Shown here one piece after another: positions 43,455 to 50,929 of a DNA stretch of 61,940 bases; position 1 is the stretch's first letter; each line of letters begins with the position of its first letter. The position numbers were made by a program, and so were the translations under genes. This DNA is from Chloroflexota bacterium (GTDB lineage Bacteria; Chloroflexota; Anaerolineae; Anaerolineales; UBA11579), in NCBI GenBank assembly GCA_016191875.1, contig JACPVG010000015.1, positions 1 to 61,940 of the forward strand, read 5' to 3'. Below the pieces are notes generated by a model. The model ran no database searches and was not told where the DNA came from. It saw only the letters and a list, made by a program, of their open reading frames with translations.

Positions 43455-44933
43455 ATGACCCAATCCGCCCGCTATCCCCTTGACCACATCGCCGCCGCCG
43501 AAGCCGACTTCATCGCCGCCACGCCCGACTACGCCGCCACCGCCCTCATTGACGACCTGCGCCGCACCGACTACGCCCGCCTGGACGCTGGCGGCCATGT
43601 TTACCTGGACTACACCGGCGGCAGTCTGTACGCCCAGAGCCAGCTGGATGCCCACCATAAACTGCTGGCCGAAAACGTCTTCGGCAACCCGCACTCCTTC
43701 AACCCCACCAGCCAGCACATGACCGAACTGGTCGAGGCCGCCCGCGCCTATGTGCTCAAGTATTTCAACGCCGACCCGGACGAATACGCCTGTATTTTCA
43801 CCCAGAACGCCACCGGCGCGCTCAAACTGGTGGGCGAAGCCTATCCCTTCGAATCCGGCGCGCGCTATCTGCCGCTGTACGACAACCACAACTCGGTCAA
43901 CGGCATCCGCGAATACGCCCACCATGCCGGCGCGGAGGTCACCTACGTGCCCGTCCTGCCGCCTGACCTGCGCATCGACGCCGAACGCCTGGCGCTCGAA
44001 CTGGCGCACCGCGACCCGTCCAGGCATAACCTTTTTGCCTTCCCCGCCCAATCCAATTTCTCCGGCGTCCAGCATGATCTGGGTTGGATTGACAAAGCAC
44101 ATGCCCACGGCTGGGACGTGCTGCTGGATGCGGCTGCCTTCGTGCCCACCAACCGGCTGGACCTGCGCGCGACCCGCCCGGATTTCATCGCGCTCTCGTT
44201 CTACAAGATGTTCGGCTACCCCACGGGCATCGGCGCGCTGCTGGCGCGGCGCGAAAAACTGGCGGTACTGCGCCGCCCCTGGTATGCCGGGGGCACGCTG
44301 GTGTACTCCACCGTGCAGGGCGAGCATTACTACCTGGCGCCCGGCGAAACCGGCTTCGAGGACGGCACGCTCAACTACCTCGGCATCCCGGCCGTCGAGA
44401 TCGGTCTGAAGCATGTCGAGAGCATCGGCATCCCGACGATTCACGCCCGCGTGGAGTGCCTGACCGCCTGGCTGCTGAAGGAGATGACCGCCCTCAAACA
44501 CAGCAACGGCGCGCCGGTGGTCAAGATCTATGGCCCAACGAGCGCCGAAGCGCGCGGCGGCACGATTCAGTTCAATTTCTTCGGGCCGCGCGGCACCATG
44601 ATGGACGGCTACACCATCGAGAAGATGGCCAACCAGCTGCACACCAGCGTCCGCACCGGCTGCCACTGCAACCCCGGCGCGCGCGAGATGGCCCTCGGCA
44701 TCAGCGAGGAGGAACTTGCCCCGCTCTTTAAGGATAAGGACCGTATGACCTACCAGGATTTCCTGGTGGTGGTGGACGGCAAGAAGACCGGCGCCATGCG
44801 CGTCTCGCTCGGCATCGCCAGCAACTTCGCCGACGCCTACCGCTTCATGCACTTCGCCGAGTCGTTCGTCGACCACACCGCCCGCGAGGTCAGCGAGTTC
44901 AAGGTGGACCTTGAGATCGTCTATCACCCCTAG
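43455..44933 (+). CDS. Class V aminotransferase, molybdenum cofactor sulfurase-like
   Basis: The 492-aa PLP enzyme has HVYLDYTGGSLYAQSQL, a lysine in ALSFYKMFGYPTGIGALL that should hold PLP, and RTGCHCNPGAREMALG with the cysteine expected to carry persulfide in Moco sulfurases and cysteine desulfurases. The MOSC domain of full sulfurases is missing. Nearby moaC and moaDE make a role in sulfur transfer to molybdenum cofactor attractive but unproven. GAGGAG at 43443-43448 sets the start at 43455; TATAAT at 43421-43426 is a likely promoter. Confidence 0.75.
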   Translation: MTQSARYPLDHIAAAEADFIAATPDYAATALIDDLRRTDYARLDAGGHVYLDYTGGSLYAQSQLDAHHKLLAENVFGNPHSFNPTSQHMTELVEAARAYVLKYFNADPDEYACIFTQNATGALKLVGEAYPFESGARYLPLYDNHNSVNGIREYAHHAGAEVTYVPVLPPDLRIDAERLALELAHRDPSRHNLFAFPAQSNFSGVQHDLGWIDKAHAHGWDVLLDAAAFVPTNRLDLRATRPDFIALSFYKMFGYPTGIGALLARREKLAVLRRPWYAGGTLVYSTVQGEHYYLAPGETGFEDGTLNYLGIPAVEIGLKHVESIGIPTIHARVECLTAWLLKEMTALKHSNGAPVVKIYGPTSAEARGGTIQFNFFGPRGTMMDGYTIEKMANQLHTSVRTGCHCNPGAREMALGISEEELAPLFKDKDRMTYQDFLVVVDGKKTGAMRVSLGIASNFADAYRFMHFAESFVDHTAREVSEFKVDLEIVYHP

Positions 44934-44939
44934 CCGCGC

Positions 44940-45845
44940 ATGACCGACCGCTTCCCCACCCCGCGCGCCGCCCAGGGCTGGCACTACGCCGAAGACGGGC
45001 ATTCCGGCGCCGATTGCGCGCCCGTGTACATCCTCACCGGCGGCCAGGGCTCCAGCGGCCTGGGGATGGTGCACGCCGTCCTCAAGCAGTTCCCCGGCCA
45101 CAACATCCCGGTCGAAACCTATAATTTCATCACCAACCGCGAAGAGGCTGAGGCGGTCATCGCCAAAGCCCACGCCGACGGCGGCGTCATCGTGCACACG
45201 CTGGTGGTCAGCGAACTGCGCGCCTTCGTGCTGGCGGAATGCCGCGCCCGCAACGTGGCCGAAGTGGATCTCCTCGGCCCGCTGCAGGAACGACTAAGCC
45301 GGGTGCTGGGCGTGCCTGCCCTGGAAGAGCCGGGCCGCTATCACCGCCTGTACAAAGAGTTCTTCCAGCGCGTCGACGCTATTGAATACACCCTCAGCCA
45401 CGACGACGGCAAAAGTCCTGAAGGCTGGCCCGAGGCCGATATCCTTCTTGTCGGGCCGTCGCGCACCAGCAAGACCCCGCTGGCCTACTACCTGGCCGAC
45501 CACGGCTGGAAGATCGCCAATTACCCGGTGGTGCTGGGCATCCAGCCGCCCGCCCAACTCTGGGAACTCGACCGCCGCCGCGTCTTCTGCCTGGACATCG
45601 ACCCGCAACTCTCGCTCAAATACCGCCAGCAGCGCCAGCGCACCCTGGGGGTCGAGGCGCTGGGCGCGGATTACACCAATCCGCTCAAGATCATCGAAGA
45701 ACTGGAGTATTCAGCGCAGTTGTGCAAGCGCGGCCGCTTCAGCCGCCTCGAAGTTACCGACGTGCCGGTGGAAGGTTCCGCCGGGGAGATCGAACGCAAG
45801 ATGGAAGAACGGCTGGGAGAGACGCGCCGGCTGGCAGGCGGGTGA
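44940..45845 (+). CDS. DUF299 kinase/pyrophosphorylase (PPDK/PEP synthase regulator)
   Basis: The 301-aa protein belongs to the family of bifunctional regulators that phosphorylate and dephosphorylate pyruvate phosphate dikinase or PEP synthetase. The P-loop is LLVGPSRTSKTPLAYYLADHG. An N-terminal ~28-residue extension precedes the usual YILTGGQGSSG start. The target enzyme is not in the window. It begins 6 bp after the aminotransferase stop and overlaps the next start by one base. Confidence 0.85.
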   Translation: MTDRFPTPRAAQGWHYAEDGHSGADCAPVYILTGGQGSSGLGMVHAVLKQFPGHNIPVETYNFITNREEAEAVIAKAHADGGVIVHTLVVSELRAFVLAECRARNVAEVDLLGPLQERLSRVLGVPALEEPGRYHRLYKEFFQRVDAIEYTLSHDDGKSPEGWPEADILLVGPSRTSKTPLAYYLADHGWKIANYPVVLGIQPPAQLWELDRRRVFCLDIDPQLSLKYRQQRQRTLGVEALGADYTNPLKIIEELEYSAQLCKRGRFSRLEVTDVPVEGSAGEIERKMEERLGETRRLAGG

Positions 45846-46336
45846 TGGCGGCCTTTCTCGCCCTTCTGCGCGGCATCAACGTCGGCGGCCAGAAGAAAGT
45901 GCCGATGGCTGACCTGAAGGCCGAATTCACGGCGCAAGGCTTTGCCGGCGTCGTCACCTATATCCAGACCGGTAACATATGGTTCCGCGCCCCCGGCGCA
46001 AATGCTGCCGCCATCGCATCCGCGCTGGAAAGATCTTTCGGCTTCCCAATACCCGTCTTCCTCCTTACGCGGGATGAATTCAAGACCATTGCCGCCGCCA
46101 ACCCTTTCATCGGCCAACCCGGCGTGGACCTCGCCCACCTGCACCTCACCCTGCTGGCCGCCCCGCCAGAACCGGCGGCCATTGAGCAGCTCGCCAAGGT
46201 GGATGCCAACCGCGAGCGCGTCGCGGTCTCAGGCCGCGCCGTCTACCTGCACTGCCCGGATGGTTACGGCCGGGCAAAACTGAACAACAATTTCCTCGAA
46301 GCGCGGTTGGGCGTCCCGGCCACCACCCGCAACTAG
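45845..46336 (+). CDS. DUF1697 family protein
   Basis: The 163-aa protein opens with MAAFLALLRGINVGGQKKVP and contains VVTYIQTGNIWF and PVFLLTRDEF, all typical of DUF1697. Function is unknown. The family is widespread in bacteria as a small cytoplasmic alpha/beta protein. The C-terminal YGRAKLNNNFLEARLGVPAT segment (family TTRNW) ends early, at TTRN, so the last few residues typical of the family are missing. The ATG overlaps the upstream stop. Confidence 0.8.
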   Translation: MAAFLALLRGINVGGQKKVPMADLKAEFTAQGFAGVVTYIQTGNIWFRAPGANAAAIASALERSFGFPIPVFLLTRDEFKTIAAANPFIGQPGVDLAHLHLTLLAAPPEPAAIEQLAKVDANRERVAVSGRAVYLHCPDGYGRAKLNNNFLEARLGVPATTRN

Positions 46337-46372
46337 AAAACCGTGAACGCCCTGCTGGCCCTGGCGGGCGGG

Positions 46373-46500
46373 GATGTGAGGATGTGACATTGCGCGACAC
46401 ACCTGTTAACAATTCTGTCACATCCATGTCACATCCGTGTAGCATCCATGTCATATCCATGTAGCATCGTGTAGCATCGCAGGCAGGGAATGTCACATCG
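46373..46500. repeat. 11-bp TGTCACATCCA direct repeats with an inverted copy
   Basis: Four consecutive 11-bp units at 46416-46459 (TGTCACATCCA, TGTCACATCCG, TGTAGCATCCA, TGTCATATCCA) are followed by two shorter ones (46460-46479) and another TGTCACATCG at 46491-46500, which overlaps the ATPase stop. Upstream, GATGTGAGGATGTGACA (46373-46389) is the same unit inverted, giving a 9-bp inverted repeat around an AT-rich segment (CTGTTAACAATT). The 11-bp spacing matches one DNA turn, as in plasmid iterons, though convergent-gene termination is also possible. Confidence 0.6.
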
Positions 46501-48019
46501 CTTCTGAGTCGTGAAGGCGGTAGAGGGCGGGAACGCCGGAGGTGGGGAACACCTGGCGATCTTTGACGAGGCGATGGAGGGCCTGGTGAATCGTGCGCGG
46601 TTTGTGGGCGGGGAGGGCGGCGAGGAGGGCGCGGCGGGAGGCGGGGCCGTGGAAGGCGAGATGGTGGAGGATGGCCTCGGGGGCGGCGACCTTCAGCGGG
46701 TTGAAGCCCGCTGACTGAGAATAGGGGAGGAACTGGATGAAGTCGGGGTGGGGGCCGGGGGGCTGAACGTGCATGAAGGCGGCGAAGTCGGCGGCCTGGG
46801 CGTCGCGGAGTTTGTGGGTTTCAAAGTGGACGACGGGGCTGTTGGGATGGGAGCGGACCAGGAGCATGGAATCCACCAGACCTTTGAGATGGGAGACGCC
46901 GCGGTAGACACCGCGCTTGTTGAGATGATGGACGATGACGACGGCGGCGCGGGCGTTTTCGGCCACGTTGCGGAGGAGGCGGATAGTCTGGACGAGGGGA
47001 CGGGAGACGGACTCGACGTTCCAGGGGGAGAGGTGAATGAGGGGGTCGAGGATGACGAGGCGGACGCCGAGGTCGCGGAGGAGGTCGAGAAGGAGGTCGG
47101 CCTCGGCGGGGTCGGGGAAGTTCCAGTAGTTCTGGGAGGCGATGTGGACGGCGGGGGCGCGGCGTCGGCGGAGGCCGCGGTTGAGGAGGGCGAGGCGGTG
47201 ATTGACGGCGAGGCCGCCGAGGTCTTCTTCCATGTAGAGGACGGGGGTCTGGAGGGTGGGATGGCCGAGCCAGGGGAGGCCAAGGCTGACATGCAGGGCG
47301 AGGTGGAGCATGGCGTAGGTCTTTTTGGCGGCGGCATCGCCGACGACGAGGGTGATGCGGCCAGCCTGGGCGACGTTCTCGACGATCCAAGGGTAGAGGT
47401 GGGTGGGGGCGATGGCGGCATCCCAGGCGGGGGAGACGCGGAAGCGGTCGTAGATGCGTTTGCGGCGAAGAAAATCATATTCGTCCGTTGTCCATCGTCC
47501 AGCGTCGGATTCGTCAAATTCGTCCGTTGTCCTTTGTCCATTGTCCGCGGCGGCAGGGGCGTCCAAATCGTCGGGGGCGTCGCGGTCGCCGGGCGGGTGG
47601 GCGGCTTGGTGGGCGGCATTGGATTGCTGATTGGAGATTGCTGATTGTTGATTGGGTTGGGCGGCAGGGGCGTCGGAATCGTCCAAGTCATCGGGGGCGT
47701 CTGAGCCGTCCGGCGGGTCGGATTCGAGTTGGGGGGCCGGGGCGCGGTGAGCGAGAACCTTGCCGAGGGAGGCGAGGCCGGCGGGGAGGGGGCCAGGAGG
47801 GAAGGCGGCGGGGTCGGCCCAGGGGGAGGCGGCGGATTGCTGATTGGGGAGTGACGATTGCTGATTGTGGATTGCTGATTGTTGATTGGGCTGGACGTCC
47901 GAGTCGCCTGCGTCGTCCCAATCGTCCGGTTCGTCGGGGGAGTCCAAGTTGTCCAGGTCGTCCGAATCGGTCAATTCGTCAGGGTCGTCCGAATGGCGGG
48001 AATCGTGCGGGCGTTGCAT
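46493..48019 (-). CDS. RepA-like AAA ATPase with repeat-derived N-terminus
   Basis: The 508-aa protein has a RecA/RepA-like ATPase core (about 205-420). The phosphate-binding loop is degenerate (VVGDAAAKKTYAML, Lys-Lys-Thr kept), Walker B is RLVILDPLIHLS, and VVIVHHLNKRG follows as in RepA/DnaB-like helicase loaders. The C-terminal ~75 residues look like a winged helix. Residues 1-190 are low complexity: Asp/Ser/Pro-rich runs and 7-residue repeats NQQSAIH, NQQSSLP, NQQSAAS that are direct translations of the 7-bp DNA repeats seen elsewhere. The true start could be downstream. Confidence 0.65.
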   Translation of the reverse strand: MQRPHDSRHSDDPDELTDSDDLDNLDSPDEPDDWDDAGDSDVQPNQQSAIHNQQSSLPNQQSAASPWADPAAFPPGPLPAGLASLGKVLAHRAPAPQLESDPPDGSDAPDDLDDSDAPAAQPNQQSAISNQQSNAAHQAAHPPGDRDAPDDLDAPAAADNGQRTTDEFDESDAGRWTTDEYDFLRRKRIYDRFRVSPAWDAAIAPTHLYPWIVENVAQAGRITLVVGDAAAKKTYAMLHLALHVSLGLPWLGHPTLQTPVLYMEEDLGGLAVNHRLALLNRGLRRRRAPAVHIASQNYWNFPDPAEADLLLDLLRDLGVRLVILDPLIHLSPWNVESVSRPLVQTIRLLRNVAENARAAVVIVHHLNKRGVYRGVSHLKGLVDSMLLVRSHPNSPVVHFETHKLRDAQAADFAAFMHVQPPGPHPDFIQFLPYSQSAGFNPLKVAAPEAILHHLAFHGPASRRALLAALPAHKPRTIHQALHRLVKDRQVFPTSGVPALYRLHDSEAM

Positions 48020-48326
48020 GGCTCACCCCTGTGGCGGCGCAGTGGGCGGAGCCGCTGGGCAATGCTCAACCCACTGTCTGATGGATGGCTAGGATAGCAC
48101 GGGAGGCGGGGGAGGGGAAGGGGAGGGGCGGGAATGTAAAGGGGGGGGAACGTTGAATCACAGATTGCGCAGAGGGGTGGATTCCTCGCCGCCAAACGGT
48201 TTGCGTTACTGCCGCTTGGGCGGGCGTCGAGTCTGTTCGGGAGCAGAATACTGCTGAGGTGTGAAAACTGCTTGAAAAACGCGGCGAATCCCACTTGTCG
48301 GGTGCAGGCCGTGTTGGGCAGATTCT
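48020..48326. other. Gap between ATPase and PIN genes
   Basis: This 307-bp stretch starts with a likely ATPase promoter region (TATCCT on the minus strand near 48094) and a strongly purine-rich run (about 48100-48150, many G tracts). No gene, hairpin terminator or known repeat is evident. Composition changes sharply to AT-rich at the PIN gene. Confidence 0.4.
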
Positions 48327-49679
48327 TTATTTTGGGCTATCCTTTTGAATGATGATATGTAGCTTACCTGTAACTTCGTGTGGAATGTTAGCGGCTAAGA
48401 TTCGGTAATCAATATTAAAGGAACTGGCACTTTCAAATCTTTCAAAAATAACAAACAGTGGGTCAAGAGGTACTTGTAAATTGTGTTTGATTTTTTGAAC
48501 ATGGACATGAACTTCGTAACTATTAACTCTCCTGATGTTTGGGCTTGATACATTTTGCGGTGATCTAAGCAAAGTATCGGGCGGATTGATAAATATAGAA
48601 GGCGGAATCAACTGGCTGTAATTTAAGGAATTAGCGACCCGCTGCATTCCTGTCATTGGTTCCACTGGTGGTTTGGGTGGTTTAGGCGGGTCTGGTAATT
48701 CTTCTTCTTCCACCAACTGAAAACCATCAGGGAAATGCAAGTAAATATCAATATCTTCGGCTGGTGAAGTACCGTCGTTTGATAATGCAATATCTAACCT
48801 AATTGTCCTCCTTTTTAGATTCTCGAATTCTAACTCGCGCAAAATGAACTTGGTGTATGCAGGAATAAATTTCTCTATTTCGCTATTGTATCTTTCGATT
48901 TCTTCCTGCGGTATTATGGTCATTGGTGTCATTGCTGCTAACACGGACAATCTTTCTAGAGCGTTTTGGGATGAATCAGCCTCGTCCTGCAACCCCCCCT
49001 TTTTTCTCTTTGGAAGTTTGCCTATTATTCCGTTTATTTTTTCTTCAATCTCAGATTTTTCTAATAGAACAGGCTGAGGCAAATTAATTGGGGCATGTTG
49101 CTTGCCGTCTTCATAAACCAAAGATAGTTTGGGGGTTCGAGAATTGAGCTCTCTTATTTCTTGTTCGAGTTGCTTGACTTTGGTTTCATTTGGGTCTGGT
49201 TCATCGGCGAGGCGAAAACTTTCTGGCATTTTTTGCGTGTTAATGTCTTGTCTGCTTGCTTTTATGACAAGCGTAAGACCTAAATCAGATGTTACTAAAA
49301 CTACGTGCTCATCTGGTGCTTCTAGTCTGTTCATAAGAACACTGGCTATCAATTGGTCATCTTGAATGTTGATATTAAGTTGGTGGGTGGCAAAATCAAT
49401 GATAGGGTCGCGGTCTTCAAAAGTAACAGAAATTCCTTCTGCTAATTTTGCGCTTGCGCCCAACTCCAAAAGCCCTAAAAGCCTTTTGATGGTTTCACCC
49501 GCTCTTTTTTTTATTCGAGTGCGGGGATGAGAATCTTTGTGTTTGCTTAGCTCACGAATAGTAATAGGCGGAACAACAATAGTTGCAGATTCCGCCTCAA
49601 CAATTTCCAACCAATTAATTTGGTCAAATGGCTGGTAATGGAGAAAGATATTGGTATCAAGAAAGATAATTTTGTGCAT
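48327..49679 (-). CDS. PIN-domain protein with large uncharacterised C-terminus
   Basis: The 450-aa protein begins with a PIN nuclease-like domain (about 1-165): Asp8 in FLDTNIFL, Glu in TIRELSKHK, and the acidic pairs NIQDDQLIAS and LVTSDLGLT provide a plausible metal site. A charged helical segment follows (KVKQLEQEIRELNS), then a linker. A beta-rich region (about 290-445) has DPPKPPKPPVEP in the middle and NSYEVHVHVQKIKHNLQVPL near the end. I recognise no family for the C-terminal two thirds. The gene is far less GC-rich than its neighbours, indicating transfer. AAGGA precedes the ATG. Confidence 0.65.
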   Translation of the reverse strand: MHKIIFLDTNIFLHYQPFDQINWLEIVEAESATIVVPPITIRELSKHKDSHPRTRIKKRAGETIKRLLGLLELGASAKLAEGISVTFEDRDPIIDFATHQLNINIQDDQLIASVLMNRLEAPDEHVVLVTSDLGLTLVIKASRQDINTQKMPESFRLADEPDPNETKVKQLEQEIRELNSRTPKLSLVYEDGKQHAPINLPQPVLLEKSEIEEKINGIIGKLPKRKKGGLQDEADSSQNALERLSVLAAMTPMTIIPQEEIERYNSEIEKFIPAYTKFILRELEFENLKRRTIRLDIALSNDGTSPAEDIDIYLHFPDGFQLVEEEELPDPPKPPKPPVEPMTGMQRVANSLNYSQLIPPSIFINPPDTLLRSPQNVSSPNIRRVNSYEVHVHVQKIKHNLQVPLDPLFVIFERFESASSFNIDYRILAANIPHEVTGKLHIIIQKDSPK

Positions 49680-49690
49680 TTGTTATTCCT

Positions 49691-49789
49691 TCATTGGCGC
49701 AGCAGCCCAACGGTTAGTGTAAGCGGCGGTGGGGCGGGGACGGCGAGGATGTCTTTGCGGCGAGATTTGAGCAGTTGGGGGACTATCAT
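49691..49789 (-). pseudogene. Truncated MNT antitoxin remnant
   Basis: From the ATG at 49789, the first ~16 codons (MIVPQLLKSRRKDILAV) match the MNT gene at 10575 (MTVPQLLKLRRKDILAI). The sequence then diverges and stops after 32 codons at 49691, so no catalytic motif remains. The stop is 9-12 bp before the PIN gene start. The remnant therefore behaves as a short upstream reading frame on the same transcript as the PIN gene. Confidence 0.8.
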
Positions 49790-49875
49790 GTATTGATTAT
49801 AGCCAAGCGAACATCAAAGACAAGCGCGCGGATCACACTTTCCGCCAGATAAACGAGAATCAGTCACTAATCGAC
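49732..49875 (-). repeat. Copy 2 of the 140-bp promoter/antitoxin-start repeat
   Basis: This is the inverted second copy of 10488-10630. It keeps CGATTAGTGACTGATTCTCG, CCGCGCGCTTGTCTTTG and GGCTATAATCAATACATGA. Divergence is concentrated in the middle of the upstream part and in the spacer. Homology ends inside codon ~18 of the MNT frame. Confidence 0.85.
49796..49823 (-). promoter_or_regulatory. Retained MNT-type promoter upstream of the PIN gene
   Basis: On the minus strand TTGTCT (49823-49818), a 16-bp spacer and TATAAT (49801-49796) are kept, with 6 nt to the remnant ATG. It is intact apart from one change in the -35 box and is the obvious promoter for the PIN gene. Confidence 0.65.
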
Positions 49876-50130
49876 CGGCTGGCCTTCCTCACCCCCTGCC
49901 CCTCTCCATTTCATGGAGAGGGGGAAATCCTGCCATTTGACGGGATGCTTCGATGGGGTGAGGAGGGGCGGGCGACGGGATGGGGCGACCTGCGGTCGCC
50001 CCTACGCAATGGGTTGAGATGGATGCGCCCACAAGGGGGCAGGCTATGTGAGGGCGGAACGCGCATGGGCGAAGCATACCACTCCCGCCCGCTGGTTGCC
50101 CAATCGGGCGCGCAAGAGTATACTTTTCGC
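49876..50130. repeat. Nested hairpin element and GGGGCGACC palindrome
   Basis: CCTCACCCC (49887-49895) pairs with GGGGTGAGG (49955-49963). Within it CCCCTCTCCAT (49899-49909) pairs with ATGGAGAGGGG (49913-49923), forming an 11-bp hairpin. A second palindrome, GGGGCGACC (49982-49990) with GGTCGCCCC (49994-50002), follows. TTGCCC (50097-50102) and TATACT (50119-50124), 16 bp apart, form the promoter of the phosphatase gene, again 6 nt before its ATG. Confidence 0.6.
50097..50124 (+). promoter_or_regulatory. PP2C gene promoter, leaderless arrangement
   Basis: TTGCCC (50097-50102), a 16-bp spacer and TATACT (50119-50124) are followed by 6 nt and the ATG at 50131. The geometry argues for the short start and against the longer open frame from 49945, which would run through the hairpin element. 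Confidence 0.55.
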
Positions 50131-50913
50131 ATGCCCACCAAACCGCGCGTGCGCTACAACATCGCCAAAGAGTCCAACGTCGGGCGCGTCCGCAGGAACA
50201 ATCAGGACGCCATGGGCGCCTGGGTGCAGCACTACCCCGATAGGCCGCCTCTGGCCGTGCTGGTGGTGGCCGACGGCATGGGCGGCCATGAGGCCGGCGA
50301 GATCGCCAGCCAGCTGGCAGTGGAAAAGCTGCTGGAGTTGCTCACTCCGGCCGTGGAGGGCGGCATCCAATTGGGCGAAGAACTGGACGCCATGCTTGCC
50401 AACGCCATCACCCAGGCCAGCACCGCCATCGTCAACTTCACCGTCAGCCACAAGATCGAACCCGGCAACATGGGCACCACGCTGGAATGCGCCGTGCTCA
50501 TGGGCGGCGAGGGCCGCATCGCCCACGTGGGCGACAGCCGCATCTACCAGCTGACCGCCAACGGCCTGAACCAGGTGACCGAAGACCATTCGGCGGTCGC
50601 CGAATTGGTTTCGGTGGGCGTGCTCAAGCCGGAAGATGTCTATACCCATCCGCGCCGCAACATCCTCACCCGCAGCGTCGGCGGCCCCTGGCCGCTGGAA
50701 GTGGATATGGTGCCGGTCTCGCTCAAGGTGGGCGACCGGTTGATGCTGTGCAGCGACGGGCTGTGGGGGCTGGTGCGCGACGACGACATCGAGCGCATCC
50801 TGCTGAAGGCCGACCCGCCCGACCGCCTGGTTCAGGAACTGATCGAGGCCGCCCTGGAAGCCGGCGGCGACGACAATATCACCGTCATCCTGTGCGACGT
50901 GCTGCCCGCCTGA
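50131..50913 (+). CDS. PP2C-type serine/threonine phosphatase
   Basis: The 260-aa phosphatase carries the PP2C metal-binding motifs in order: NNQDAMG (25-31 region), VVADGMGGHEAGEIAS, GNMGTTLE, HVGDSRIYQL, MLCSDGLWGL and GGDDNITVI. It resembles Stp-type phosphatases that reverse Hanks-type kinases; no kinase gene is adjacent. Start at 50131 chosen from promoter geometry and homology. The adenosine deaminase gene starts 16 bp later. Confidence 0.9.
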   Translation: MPTKPRVRYNIAKESNVGRVRRNNQDAMGAWVQHYPDRPPLAVLVVADGMGGHEAGEIASQLAVEKLLELLTPAVEGGIQLGEELDAMLANAITQASTAIVNFTVSHKIEPGNMGTTLECAVLMGGEGRIAHVGDSRIYQLTANGLNQVTEDHSAVAELVSVGVLKPEDVYTHPRRNILTRSVGGPWPLEVDMVPVSLKVGDRLMLCSDGLWGLVRDDDIERILLKADPPDRLVQELIEAALEAGGDDNITVILCDVLPA

Positions 50914-50929
50914 TCTTCCAAGGTGCCCA

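Noticed and set aside
46748..47644. 298-aa acidic plus-strand frame opposite the RepA-like ATPase
   Set aside because: A Gly/Glu/Asp-rich shadow of the ATPase gene. The minus-strand frame has Walker-type motifs and a winged-helix-like tail.
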